Source: Osedax fenrisi
Taxonomy: Eukaryota > Annelida > Polychaeta > Sabellida > Siboglinidae
Assembly (NCBI GenBank): GCA_964019155.1
Contig: OZ025239.1
Coordinates: 96,122,795-96,186,794 of the forward strand
Length of the DNA: 64,000 nt
Direction: 5' to 3'
Positions 49,231 through 58,971 of the stretch are shown here, piece after piece. The position numbers were made by a program, and so were the translations under genes. Positions within the stretch are counted from its first letter, which is position 1, and every line of letters starts with the position of its first letter. The notes beneath the pieces are model-generated. The model saw nothing but the letters and a program-made list of their open reading frames with translations. It was not told where the DNA came from and made no database searches.

Positions 49231-52200
49231 AACAAATTATTTATGAATATTTGTATGAAATTTATAAAATAATTTTGATATCTAATTTATATAGGAGAAA
49301 TATCATTATATACATAACTAATTTTCAATTATAAATTAGCTCATATAAATTGGTAATGTTTCCTTAATATAATTTGATATGTAATTATATAAATATGGTT
49401 TCATTTATTTATATAATTGTATAGGTATAATATATAAGTGTACACTAGTTATATTCTCGAGTGATTATCATAATAATAATGTTGTATAATAGAATATATG
49501 AACATATTAAGATGTTGTCTGTGGCCGCGATTAACTTATCCCATAATTACTGTTTGCTCTAGTTTGCACCACCAGAAGTAGAGGAGTGGACCGAACATCT
49601 GAACCAGGCTGACGGTAGGATCTACTTCTACAACAAACGCACTCAAGATTCCGTCTGGAACAAACCACAGGTGCTCATCGACTTCCAAGGTAAGCGAAAG
49701 AGAGAGTCAAGAGAATAGTCTTAGTGATAGTAGCAGTAGGAAACTATAGAAAAACACAGATTTCATTATTTATGAGGTGTTAATTTTGAACATTTCATAG
49801 AGAAACAAGCTAACATGAAACCTTCAGAAATTAAAGTACAAGAAGCAGTTGCCATGGCTGCTAAAGCCGCTAAGGAAATAGCCAGTAAGATGGAGGTAAG
49901 ATCACCATATCATATTAATATGTTTATGTGTTATCTTCATTTTGTAACACAGGCAAACAAAGAAGCCAATACGGAAGAGATTATTCCGATTGAGCCCGTT
50001 AAAGAGGTTAATATCTCAATAAGTTAATCATCTCAAGTCCACAACAACTAACTTCATTATCTCTAGGCCATCATCACTTATCCCATCATATCCACCCAAT
50101 TCTCACCACCCCACAACAACTAACCCCATCATCACTATCCCTATTCACCAGGTTGTCACCATACAACCTATTACGGAATTCAAGAAACCTGAACTCACAG
50201 AAGCGGAAAAGGCTGCAGAGAAGGCTAAACCCATATCTAGTATACCTATCCCATGTTCCCCATGGTTAGTAGCATCACCAGCATTCATCACTCTATCACT
50301 CTATCACTGACTGTCTCTCTGATCTCAGGTGCGTTGTATGGACGGGTGATAAGAGGCAATTCTTCTACAATCCAAGTGATAAGTCATCGGTTTGGCAGAT
50401 TCCCAAGGAGCTCATCAATAGGGATGATCTTTCCAAGTACATGGAATTCCCTAGCGAAGGTCTGCTTATCAACATTAGCCTACTATAAAGTATCCATTTT
50501 TACTAAACAATAAATTACTATTATCTCTCTTGTATTTATTTCTATTATATTATATCTATATATATCAGAAATTATTTTTAAATGTACATTTAATTTAATA
50601 TATTTCTTATTTAATTTAAGATTGACTTATAGAATTATAATGCATAATTTAATACATTCTTTTCAACAGAATATGAAATTGTTGATGATTTTACCAACAA
50701 CATCTTGGGTAACAATGCCGAATAGTTTAGGTGTATAAGGGAATCAATATAAACAAAGTGGATAAGCAATTGACACACACAATGCATGTAAAAGATAGAT
50801 ACGTGAATGGCACTTTTATTTATAAATTATAAAAATGGGAACTGTAATTTTAATTGGATATTAGTCATATTATTTATGTCAAATATTAAAACAGTAGGAT
50901 TTTCATTGAAATATAAAAAGAAGTGACTTCTATCTATATCTATGGATTTAGATTATATATGTCAATAAAATAGTGGTATCTTTAATTAGTGATATCTTAA
51001 AAAATACATTTACATATCAGAATTATGAGGAATATTTATATTTTATATATATATATAACTTTTATTTTTAAAATAGATACATTAGTAAAATTTAGTTATT
51101 ATTTATTAGTATGTTTCGATTTCAACGCGATCATCCACTATATCGGTAGGTATGGGCATATTATATACTTTATTCTTTATAGTATTACATATATAACTTA
51201 TTTTATTATTGTAAATTATAACTACTTTTTACATTATTTATTATTTTGATTTTAATAAATTAATGTAATTGTTTAAAGATAACTTGAAAACAAAAGCTGA
51301 TAAAGACAATAAAGAAGAACCCCAACCAAAGAAAGCAAAGTGAGTTATCATAATATAATTTCTGAGATATCTTTAAATTAAATAACAACATTATTTTTAT
51401 AATTTATTTTTATACTTAAAATAAAGTAAACATATATTTATAAGTGATTATTTCTATGACATGAAAATTAATAATTAAAAACTTGTAACACAATTAAGTT
51501 TAATAAATGCTATTTTACATATATTATTTAGAAAATACTTTAACCTAAAAATACTAAAAATAATTATTTTACATTACAAATAAATACAATAACAAATATT
51601 TGTACTTCACATTTTCATAAAACATTATTAAAGTGATTATAATTGTTAATAATTAATTATTACAAATAGATGTATTGTATTATAAATATAATAATACACA
51701 AATATTAAATATTGAATTAATTGATATTTTTAAATATTATATAAATTATTTTCAAACTGTTTACATATAATATATTTTACATATCATTTACAAATTAATA
51801 TTAATAAAATACATTATTTGTATTAATCTGCATGAATTAAACTATATATTATGTATTTTAAAGTAGTTATAGATTAGCTTCAAATAAAATATAGTCATTA
51901 TTTTCCATAAAAAGGTTAATAATCTTTAAATACATATTACTAATCTATTAATATAAATATATTTTGACAAATTAATTTATTAAACTTGCTAATAATAACA
52001 ACTGATCGATTGTTGGTTTCGGTGTGTTCTCGCATATAAATCTTTCTCTATCTCTCATGGCCAGGACTGACAATGAAAGCCCCAAGGAAGTGGAGATTAT
52101 TGAACAGGCCCCCCCATCGACTAACAGTGATGTCATCGGAACTGGTAAAGCTGCTGCCATTCAAGCTGAGGTGAATGCCTCCAAAGAAAGGGCTATCATT

Positions 52201-55200
52201 CCCCTAGAGGAAAGAGTTACGATGTTTAAGAACATGCTCAATGAGAAAGAGGTTATCTTCTATATAGACCCCTCCCTAAATATAATAAACTCTCTTAAAA
52301 TAATTAGTTTAAATTTTATATTGATTGATAATTTATTTAAGCAAATATATAATCGAAAATATAAATATTTGCTAACGATAATATACATTATAAAAATAAA
52401 CAAAGAATTGTTTACGGTTACCGTAAAAATAATCTATAATAGAAATAAATTATTTAAGGTTGAAATAAACGAAAAGTGATCGAAAATATAATTAAATATA
52501 ATGTAAAATTAATAAAAAATAAAATACATTGTTTTGTAAATGGCATAGAAATATTCAATTTCTACTTTAGCTATATTGAATTCATCTTACCTTTGTAACC
52601 TGTAATAATAATTAATTATATAATTAGTTTCATTTTTAAATGATAAATTATAAATATATTATAAACAGAACATGTTAAAATCAAATAAACCAATACTATA
52701 ATGAAACAAATAATGTAATACAATATAATACGTATCACTTTAATCTGAAATAATATAATAAATTTAAAACATATATAACAAAATATAATACAGAAAAAAC
52801 AAAAATAATGTAATACTTTCACTTTAAAATCTGTAATAATAATGAATTATTAATTTAATATTATAAGATAAGTAGATTTGAAAAATATATATAAATCTCA
52901 AATATTCTACAAAGAACAAAAAACTGAAGAAATAATGCAATAATAAAGATATAAAATGAAACATAAATCAATATAAAATTATTAATTTCTGTAAAAAAAA
53001 AGTTGTTTGTCTAAACAGTTTTATTATAATAATTATTATTATATTATTTTTATATATTTAATAATATAATTTATATTAGTTACTTTTATACTTTACTATA
53101 TTAACTAGTAATTCATTAGTAGATATAGAATTTATATAATAATATAACTTTATATATTTTGTCTTTTATATATAAATCGTAATGCATGTATTTTTTTTAT
53201 TTTGAAATATACATGTATTTTTTTTATTTTAAAATTTGTTTTAAATATAACTAAATTAACTAATTTAAGATGTTTTTATTAATATATATATATATTCCTA
53301 AATTATATTTATATAGAAAATATGAATTTTATTACTTATATACAATATTATAATATGTTCAAAACTTCCCACGTTGTGACGTTGGTTCCAATCTATAAAT
53401 AAATAAAAATGATTTAAACTTAACATATTAAGGGGGATAATATTCAATAATTTAATATTTCATTCCTTAGCAGTATAAATAGATAGACCCTTATTTATGC
53501 CTTGTATTAAATTCAATTACATACATTTTATTTTATTATATATTCATTAAAATATTTATAAATATGTGTTTTATTTATCAGTAATATTACTATTAATATT
53601 TTAAATATAAAAAAAATATTGAAATTAATAATTTTTAGTAGAAAAAAAATAATTATATTACAACCTTGTATATTGTATTGTCTAATTATATTGAAAATTT
53701 CAATTTATTATTTCTATTATTCAATGAGATATTGAATTTATAATGTAAGTAATACCATACATACATTATTTTTTGTAAATGGTATTTAAAGATCATCAAC
53801 AATTATATTTCATACATATATGTACATTATAATGGGTGAAAGACTTGGCAAGCCATGCTTTTTCATTCACCCAGGCTTTATGCCAAATCTGATGTTATTA
53901 TTATTATTATTATTATATAATATAGAATACATAAAATATATAGTATGATAAATATTATTTATATATATAAAGTTAGATTAAGTCTATATAATATAATAAA
54001 TATATACATACACAAAAATAAGTATAAGTATATAAATTATAGTATACTTATATGAAATATATAAATATTATATTATCAATAATACATTTTTTAGACATTT
54101 TGACCAAGTAATATATGGTTTTTATTTCATAAGTGTATCAAAACAAATATTTATATTTTAAAAAGTACCTATATTATCTTCAATATAGTAGTTATAAACT
54201 ATACAAAAATTATAAAGATTTATCGAATGCTTCAAACTTTCGAACCTTCCTTACATCATAAATTATGTAAAATAAAATAAGCTTCTAAAGTTTTGTGTAT
54301 AATAATATGTGTTATACGGGTATATATTTATAATACGTATATAAGGCAGCACTTATAATTGAACTTGAATTACATACTAAATAATATTTTAGTAAAATAA
54401 TTTTTGAAAACAAAATAAAACGAATACTCATTAAAGGGGTAAACAGATATCGTTAATTCTATTATTTAAACATTTATATGTAGTATATTTTGTAACATGT
54501 ATATGTAATATGCATATAGTTTTAAAAATAGTGTTTTTAATATCTTTACAAATATATTTTATAAATCCCATCACATCTTTCACTAAAATATTTATTAAAA
54601 CTTATGTAATTTGTAATAGTTGCATATATATAATAATGTACTAATATATTCTATTTTATAATAACTATTTACTTTTGTACAATAATGTTCAAACTAAATT
54701 TATAATGTAAAATAAGACAGATATTTGAGAAATAAAAGATTATGATAACAATAACAAATAATAATGTGGTGTATAATATTATTTTTGATGAGTGTCAAAA
54801 TTATTTATATTATATAAAATTATTTGTAAAGTTATTTATTATATATAATTTGTATTTGTAACTTATGAATATTCAAATAATTAAAATTTAAAATATGAAA
54901 TATTTCGTGTATAAATGATAATTGATTTAAAGTGTCCTATTATTTAATTATCTATAACTTTATTAGTTAACAAAGATATTAGTAAGATATAGATTATTTC
55001 ATATAATTAACTATATTCATTACTTAATCATTTCATTTCCTAATTTAATCTATTTTATTGTTTCATAGGTATCTGCATTTTCCACGTGGGAAAATGAATT
55101 ATACAAGATTGTGTTTGATAAGAGATATCTATTGTTGACATCACGTGAACGTAAGAATGTGTTTGAGGAGTACACAAAGGTTTGTTGATCACCTTGAAAT

Positions 55201-58200
55201 ACTGATTACCAATACCGGTGTGTATGTGTTTGTTTCTAGGGTCGTGCCGAAGAGGAAAGAAAGAGTAAGAGAGATAAGTTGAAGAAGAAGAAGGATGAAT
55301 TCAAAATTCTCTTGGAATCCGCCAAACTCCATCCAAAGTTTGTATTTAATGATATTAATTTGTGTTTTTATAATATCTATTATATTATTTGTAAAATTAC
55401 TTGATTATTATATGTAATTTTATTTATGTGTAGATATATAAGTATCAATTCATATTATATATATAAACTGGCTATGTATCTTTGTTGGCTAAGACACACA
55501 GTAGTAGGACGGATTCAATCTCTGTACGGACAAATAAAATAGGTCTTCAAATAATATTTAGAAGTGATCTTATATAATTGTGTATAAAAGTTGATTAGCT
55601 ATCATTAAAACCATGAATGTTTTAACATGTGAGTGGATTCGAATGGACATTAGAACCATTTGCTTATAAGTGAAAATGTCATATAAGTTCCTAAGGATGA
55701 ATGGATAAATTAATCCACTAAATTAAAACAAAAATTAAAATGTATATTATAAATATATATAAACCTGTGTATATAATTAATATCATTATCTCTACTTCAC
55801 TATCAGATCAGGATTCTCTGAGTTTGCCATGAAGCACAGTAAAGATGATCGCTACCGAAACATTGAGAAGATGAGAGAACGCGAGAATATCTTCAACGAC
55901 TTCTGTGCGGAGTTACGCCGCACCGAGAAGGATAAGGAAAGGAATGCAAGAGATAAGGTAACATATGCGCTATACGACCTATACTGCCGCTCAGAATAGT
56001 AACAATCTCGAGCCCTCCCCCTACACCCCTCTCTCTCTTTCTCTTGTTAACACTCGCCTCTAAGGTGTGCTGTCGTGGTGGATTGTGCACCGTATTTACT
56101 ACATCGCATTAATAGAGTATTTATATATATATCTATCTATCTATATATCTTATATAATTTCATTAAATAACTAATTTTAGATTTAATATGTAATGTATAG
56201 GATAAATATATATATATATATATATATAGTTATGATTTAGATTATGAACTAAACTAATTACGTTATGTATTAATAATCAGTGATAGATGCGATGGCGTAA
56301 GTACTCAGTGCACCCACTCCCCCTTATCACCATTAAAGGTTCCACGACTATTTATAAACATTCGTAAATAAACACGGCATTCGCGCGCGCTTACACATGC
56401 CCACACACGCGATGCAAGAGAATTGTCTATTCTGAGTGTGCTTCCCTAAACAGTGCAGCCACTGCCGTCATAGCTGATGACTCATAAATCGCGCGTTTTT
56501 AATTAACTTTCTCTCTCTATTACTCTATTTATAAACCTTCGTACGTTGTGGTGTTATGACGAAGTGCCGAGCGATTTATAGTACCAGCGGATATAGTACC
56601 GGTACAGTATGAAGGTGCGATACAGTAGAGCACCGCCACCATTACATAGGTTTAAGTAGTACTAAGTGCCCCCCCATCACAACCCCACTCGTGTTATGGT
56701 AAACACATCCTCCACATTATTCCTATACTTTTATCATTGATTAGCCATACACTACGAATGTCAATTTAATTTATACATATTTATATATATTTATATGTAT
56801 TTATATATTTTTATATACATATATAATACATAACAGTTATTAATAATGTACTCAATATTTTCATAAAGATCTATAAATTTAATGTAATTAATTTAATCGT
56901 TTAATTAATTAAAAAATACCTAAATAATAACAATAAGCTATGTATGGAATCAATGTTAAATAATTCGCCCGTTCACCTTCGCCAAGGTGACAAGGTGTAT
57001 CAATTAGAACATTGCGAAGACATCACATTCAACAGATTCTGCACCTATTTCACGAGAGATGATAAGCTGTTAGAATCTACTCTCTCGCATCGCCGCTCTT
57101 TCTTTCCAATAGAGGGCTTCGTTCACCCTATTGGGCTGTGCATTCTCTCGTCAACTCAGTGCTACATTTCTCTCATTTACATCGTTTTCATAATATTTAT
57201 TTTTCATTTTTATAAGTACGTAATAAATTGGTGGACGAAGTCCTTCACCAATTTTCCAATATATATACACATATATATATATATATATATTATCAATACT
57301 ACCGGTCCCCAATATTAATTTACCTTTTCCCTCCCATAGGTATTATTAGGTATTATTATAAACATAGATTTTTTTTTATTATGAAAATATCGATATATAT
57401 ATATATTATTCCTAATTATATTCATATTAATAATCACATTTACGAACTCAATAAATTCAATCATCTAACATATGATTCCTGGTTTGCAGAAAAAATCCGC
57501 TTACCTTGACCTTTTGAAAGAACAAACAGATTTGACCCGAAACTCTTCTTGGACTGAGACGAAGAGAGCAATTGATTCCGACTCTAGATACAAGGATATA
57601 GATTCAAGTAACAGGAGAGAGGATTACTTCAGAGATTACATAAGAGGCATAGGAGAGGTTTATATCATAGCATTACACCATCTCACTTTAATGTATTCTA
57701 ATATTTGTGTTCACTTATTCGTGGTAGTCTGATGCCGATAGAGAGAAGAAAGAAAAGGAGCGAGCTGCAAGAGTTGATGCTTCGATCAAACAAAGAGAGA
57801 AAGACGTTCATGAATCACTTTCATCGTCGTTGAGAGATCGCGAAAAGGAACGAATGCAACATAAGAAAGAAGGTGCAAAAGAAGGATTCCAAGCCTTACT
57901 TTCTGATATGGTATGTGTAACTTGTTGCATTCCATATTTAAACATTACCTAATCGTACCCATTTATCAAAGGTTCGTTCTAATGACCTTTCATGGCACGA
58001 TACAAAGAAGATTCTTAAGAAAGATCCGAGGTGGGAAGATTGTGAATCCCTTGAACGTGAGGATAAGATCAAAATATTTGAATCCCATATTGAAATACTT
58101 TCAAAGAGAAACAGAGAGATGTTCCATAAGTAAGTACTCTTTTTTTTTAATGTTATCCTTAATTATTTACAAATATATATATTTACGCTGTTAATTAAAC

Positions 58201-58771
58201 TCTAATGTTTAAATTGTGTGTGTCGTTAGGCTATTAGATGAAACTCCCCAAGTGACCTTGAGTTCTACCTGGAAAGAGATCAAGAGTTTCATTAAAGATG
58301 ATTCCAGATATATCAAGTTTTCTAGCAGTGAACGAGTTAGTATATTCTTGTATATAATATCATTGCTCTGAATATCCCCATACTAATTATTTTTAATAGA
58401 AAAAACAGAAAGAATTACAAGAATACATACATGAAAAGTTTGTGACCGCTAAAGCAAATCTACGAGAATTATTAAGAGAAACCAGAAACATCACGCATAA
58501 GTCATTTGAAACTATGAACATTTCAGAAGATCCCATGGAGTCAGCACATTATCTTGATATCTGCGCTTCTCTTGAGGTTTGTTACTTTCATCCCATTACT
58601 AATTATCTTACATACTCTGTGTATTTACAGAAAGACAAAAGATACCTAATATTAGACTCTGTTATCGATGTCAGAAAGAAAATTGTAATATCATTTATGG
58701 AAGATCTTGCGAGAAAGGGATCTCCCCCTCCACCTACAGCTTCTGAACCTAATCGTGTCAGAAAACTTTAG
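40596..58771 (+). CDS. TCERG1: Transcription elongation regulator 1 (WW/FF-domain protein, CA150)
   Basis: A nuclear factor that binds the phosphorylated RNA polymerase II tail through FF domains and splicing factors through WW domains. I join 23 exons with consistent phases, listed individually below, giving about 1145 residues (human about 1100). Order: repeat- and Gly/Pro-rich N-terminus (1-300), WW1 (about 303-335), Gln-rich linker, WW2 (452-482), WW3 (575-602), then FF1 (about 700-752), FF2 (771-825), FF3 (836-889), FF4 (942-996), FF5 (1000-1054) and FF6 (1057-1130), ending SPPPPTASEPNRVRKL. WW and FF sequences match the vertebrate protein closely, including WCVVWTGD in WW3. AATAAA at 58957-58962 is the likely polyadenylation signal. 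Two donors (exons 4 and 6) have in-frame alternatives. The N-terminal start is the least certain part. Confidence 0.96.
41072..41485 (+). CDS. TCERG1: TCERG1 exon 2, MDPHMDQH repeat region
   Basis: Begins after a TTTTTTCAG acceptor. About 100 codons consist of MDPHMDQ(H)(N) repeats encoded by a 27-bp minisatellite with shorter variants. Then NDSEEPISPNAMNNNKFQP and FNGRGGDFRND; the last Arg codon is split (CG plus T) with exon 3. The exon 3 junction fixes the reading frame; the other open frames on both strands here are repeat shadows. Confidence 0.85.
41094..41393 (+). repeat. Coding minisatellite in TCERG1 exon 2
   Basis: Units of ATGGACCCACATATGGACCA plus GCACAAT (27 bp), some shortened by 9-15 bp, always in multiples of three. 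Several frames on both strands stay open through it. Confidence 0.95.
41889..42096 (+). CDS. TCERG1: TCERG1 exon 3, RGG/PPP-rich
   Basis: 69 codons: GRGGFMNNGPPRFRGGPGPS, GFRPHMGGGGGGPQRPG, FGRPPYDPNYPPPRMMGPP. It resembles the human MRGPPPLMRPPPP / FGRPPFDPNMPPMPPP region. Donor GTTAGT, phase 0. Confidence 0.92.
42182..42406 (+). CDS. TCERG1: TCERG1 exon 4, GPGGPN repeats and first half of WW1
   Basis: 75 codons: PPLMRGIAPPRGFRPQFG, a collagen-like run of GPGGPN/GPGGPG, then EEDYWVETAAPDGK. Two donors are possible: GTTGCT after DGK (42406, used here because DGK-SYFYN keeps the normal WW loop) or GTAAGA at 42425, which adds VAHNSI. Both are phase 0. Confidence 0.85.
42425..43618. other. TCERG1 intron 4
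   Basis: AT-rich, with TA tracts at 42590-42610 and 43020-43052. Nothing else recognised. Confidence 0.6.
43619..43757 (+). CDS. TCERG1: TCERG1 exon 5, second half of WW1
   Basis: SYFYNSRTRETVWKKPDNVK, with the second WW tryptophan and proline, then IISQAELEGIK and a polar linker. It ends in phase 1 before GTTATT. Confidence 0.95.
43758..46430. other. TCERG1 intron 5, left part
   Basis: AT-rich intron DNA before the hAT element. No exon or recognisable repeat beyond simple TA tracts. Confidence 0.55.
46439..47110. mobile_element. 672-bp hAT element with 8-bp target duplication
   Basis: GTTATAGG flanks both sides (46431-46438, 47111-47118). Ends CAAGGTTGGGGTAAAATAC and, reversed, CAGGGATGTGGTCAAATAC are typical hAT ends. 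Subterminal regions are arrays of AAATAC hexamers in both arms. Non-coding; lies in TCERG1 intron 5. Confidence 0.88.
47376..47626 (+). CDS. TCERG1: TCERG1 exon 6, Gly- and Gln-rich linker
   Basis: 83 codons: a GGGGPGNSGAGGPMGGGG stretch, a nine-glutamine run, and FQRPPFTGPPQVMQQPIR. The GTGAGT donor at 47627 is strong; an in-frame GTAATG at 47606 would drop VMQQPIR. It corresponds to the Gln/Ala-rich spacer between WW1 and WW2 in vertebrates. Confidence 0.88.
48321..48871. mobile_element. 550-bp TIR element in TCERG1 intron 6
   Basis: GAGCAATCTATTCTGCC...TACTTAAGAATT at the left is mirrored by AATTCTTAAGTATTC...GGAATAGATTGCTC at the right; a further partial direct copy of the end lies at 48411. 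Imperfect arms of about 55 bp, non-coding. Confidence 0.65.
49563..49689 (+). CDS. TCERG1: TCERG1 exon 7, WW2
   Basis: FAPPEVEEWTEHLNQADGRI followed by YFYNKRTQDSVWNKPQ, a complete WW domain equivalent to human EEWTEYKTADGK...WEKPQ. Phase 1, GTAAGC donor. Confidence 0.96.
49801..49895 (+). CDS. TCERG1: TCERG1 exon 8
   Basis: 31 codons, KQANMKPSEIKVQEAVAMAA then KAAKEIASKME, a helical Ala/Lys/Glu linker. GTAAGA donor, phase 0. The next intron is only 57 bp. Confidence 0.9.
49953..50006 (+). CDS. TCERG1: TCERG1 exon 9 (18 codons)
   Basis: ANKEANTEEIIPIEPVKE, resembling the human acidic EEPIKEIKEEP spacer. Acceptor AACACAG, donor GTTAAT. Confidence 0.85.
50152..50264 (+). CDS. TCERG1: TCERG1 exon 10
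   Basis: VVTIQPITEFKKPELTEAEK, AAEKAKPISSIPIPCSP, matching human TEEEKAAQKAKPVATAPIPGTPW. The Trp opening WW3 is split (TG plus G). Confidence 0.93.
50329..50459 (+). CDS. TCERG1: TCERG1 exon 11, WW3
   Basis: WCVVWTGDKRQFFYNPSDKS then SVWQIPKELINRDDLSKYM, matching human WCVVWTGDERVFFYNPTTRLSMW. Donor GTCTGC, phase 1. Confidence 0.96.
50670..50708 (+). CDS. TCERG1: TCERG1 exon 12 (12 codons)
   Basis: EYEIVDDFTNNIL in phase between exons 11 and 13. Acceptor CAACAG, donor GTAACA. Very short, supported by phase and borders only. Confidence 0.75.
51279..51339 (+). CDS. TCERG1: TCERG1 exon 13, basic nuclear-signal-like
   Basis: DNLKTKADKDNKEEPQPKKA, with PKKAK completed by exon 14, like the human KAKKRKRDD region. 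GTGAGT donor. Confidence 0.82.
51340..52064. other. TCERG1 intron 13
   Basis: Plain AT-rich intron. Nothing recognised. Confidence 0.6.
52065..52251 (+). CDS. TCERG1: TCERG1 exon 14, start of FF1
   Basis: TDNESPKEVEIIEQAPPSTN ... AAIQAEVNASKERAIIPLEE, RVTMFKNMLNEKE. It matches human EAAMEAEIKAARERAIVPLEARMKQFKDMLLE. Donor GTTATC, phase 0, then a 2.8-kb intron. Confidence 0.95.
52252..55068. other. TCERG1 intron 14
   Basis: The largest late intron, very AT-rich. The only recognisable object is the LINE 3' tail at 53833-53920. The exon 14 frame stays open into it by chance until 52479. Confidence 0.55.
53833..53920 (+). repeat. LINE 3' tail with (TTA)n
   Basis: TGGGTGAAAGACTTGGCAAG ... TTCATTCACCCA forms a hairpin, followed by TTTATGCCAAATCTGATGTT and a (ATT)n run. 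A short stem next to a simple-repeat tail is typical of CR1/L2-like LINE 3' ends. The rest of the element is not recognisable. Confidence 0.5.
55069..55179 (+). CDS. TCERG1: TCERG1 exon 15, FF1
   Basis: VSAFSTWENELYKIVFDKRY, LLLTSRERKNVFEEYTK: the body of FF1 with both conserved Phe-type positions. Donor GTTTGT. Confidence 0.97.
55240..55337 (+). CDS. TCERG1: TCERG1 exon 16, FF1-FF2 linker and FF2 start
   Basis: GRAEEERKSKRDKLKKKKDE, FKILLESAKLHP. Highly basic, followed by the first FF2 helix. Lys split with exon 17. Confidence 0.95.
55478..55640 (+). repeat. tRNA-derived SINE in TCERG1 intron 16
   Basis: TTGGCTAAGACACACAG (A-box-like) and CGGATTCAATCTC (B-box-like), then the same AATAATATTTAGAAGTGATC body as the copy at 39365-39500. 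Confidence 0.6.
55807..55957 (+). CDS. TCERG1: TCERG1 exon 17, FF2
   Basis: SGFSEFAMKHSKDDRYRNIE, KMRERENIFNDFCAELRRTE, KDKERNARDK. It matches human FSEFAAKHAKDSRFKAIEKMKDREALFNEF. Donor GTAACA, phase 0. Confidence 0.96.
55958..57489. other. TCERG1 intron 17 with GC-richer island
   Basis: 55980-56720 and 56944-57180 are distinctly more GC-rich than other introns. The first part has CpG-containing runs and a TGACTCA (56478-56484). The second part carries an open frame on the plus strand (MESMLNNSPVHLRQGDKVYQ ...) and a CACCTT/AAGGTG hairpin at 56976-56991. I cannot identify either part; a dispersed repeat, a non-coding RNA or a regulatory island are all possible. Confidence 0.45.
57490..57657 (+). 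CDS. TCERG1: TCERG1 exon 18, FF3
   Basis: KKSAYLDLLKEQTDLTRNSS, WTETKRAIDSDSRYKDIDSS, NRREDYFRDYIRGIGE: a full FF domain. Phase 0 both ends. Confidence 0.96.
57728..57910 (+). CDS. TCERG1: TCERG1 exon 19, charged helix and FF4 start
   Basis: SDADREKKEKERAARVDASI, KQREKDVHESLSSSLRDREK, ERMQHKKEGAKEGFQALLSD then M. The long charged helix between FF3 and FF4 is typical of the family. Confidence 0.96.
57972..58129 (+). CDS. TCERG1: TCERG1 exon 20, FF4
   Basis: VRSNDLSWHDTKKILKKDPR, WEDCESLEREDKIKIFESHI, EILSKRNREMFH. GTAAGT donor with a split Lys. Confidence 0.96.
58230..58335 (+). CDS. TCERG1: TCERG1 exon 21, FF5
   Basis: LLDETPQVTLSSTWKEIKSF, IKDDSRYIKFSSSER, equivalent to human LTSTWKEVKKIIKEDPRCIKFSSSDR. 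Donor GTTAGT. Confidence 0.96.
58400..58576 (+). CDS. TCERG1: TCERG1 exon 22, FF5 end and FF6 start
   Basis: KKQKELQEYIHEKFVTAKAN, LRELLRETRNITHKSFETMN, then ISEDPMESAHYLDICASLE. Donor GTTTGT. Confidence 0.95.
58631..58771 (+). CDS. TCERG1: TCERG1 exon 23, FF6 end and stop
   Basis: KDKRYLILDSVIDVRKKIVI, SFMEDLARKG, then the conserved SPPPPTASEPNRVRKL and TAG. Confidence 0.97.
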   Translation, partial: KDKRYLILDSVIDVRKKIVISFMEDLARKGSPPPPTASEPNRVRKL

Positions 58772-58956
58772 ATATAATAATAACACCTTTTTTACATCAA
58801 TTTTTATCAAATGTATTGTATACAAACGTATGCATACCCATATTTATATATATTATAATATTATGGAAGTCGTTTTATATTCTATATTTATATATATAGA
58901 AATTGTTAATTTAAAACGTGCTTTTATTTGTTTGGTAAATAGATATGCCTATTATT

Positions 58957-58962
58957 AATAAA
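58957..58962 (+). terminator. TCERG1 polyadenylation signal
   Basis: AATAAA 186 bases after the stop codon, the first canonical signal downstream. Confidence 0.6.
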
Positions 58963-58971
58963 TTTCAACAA

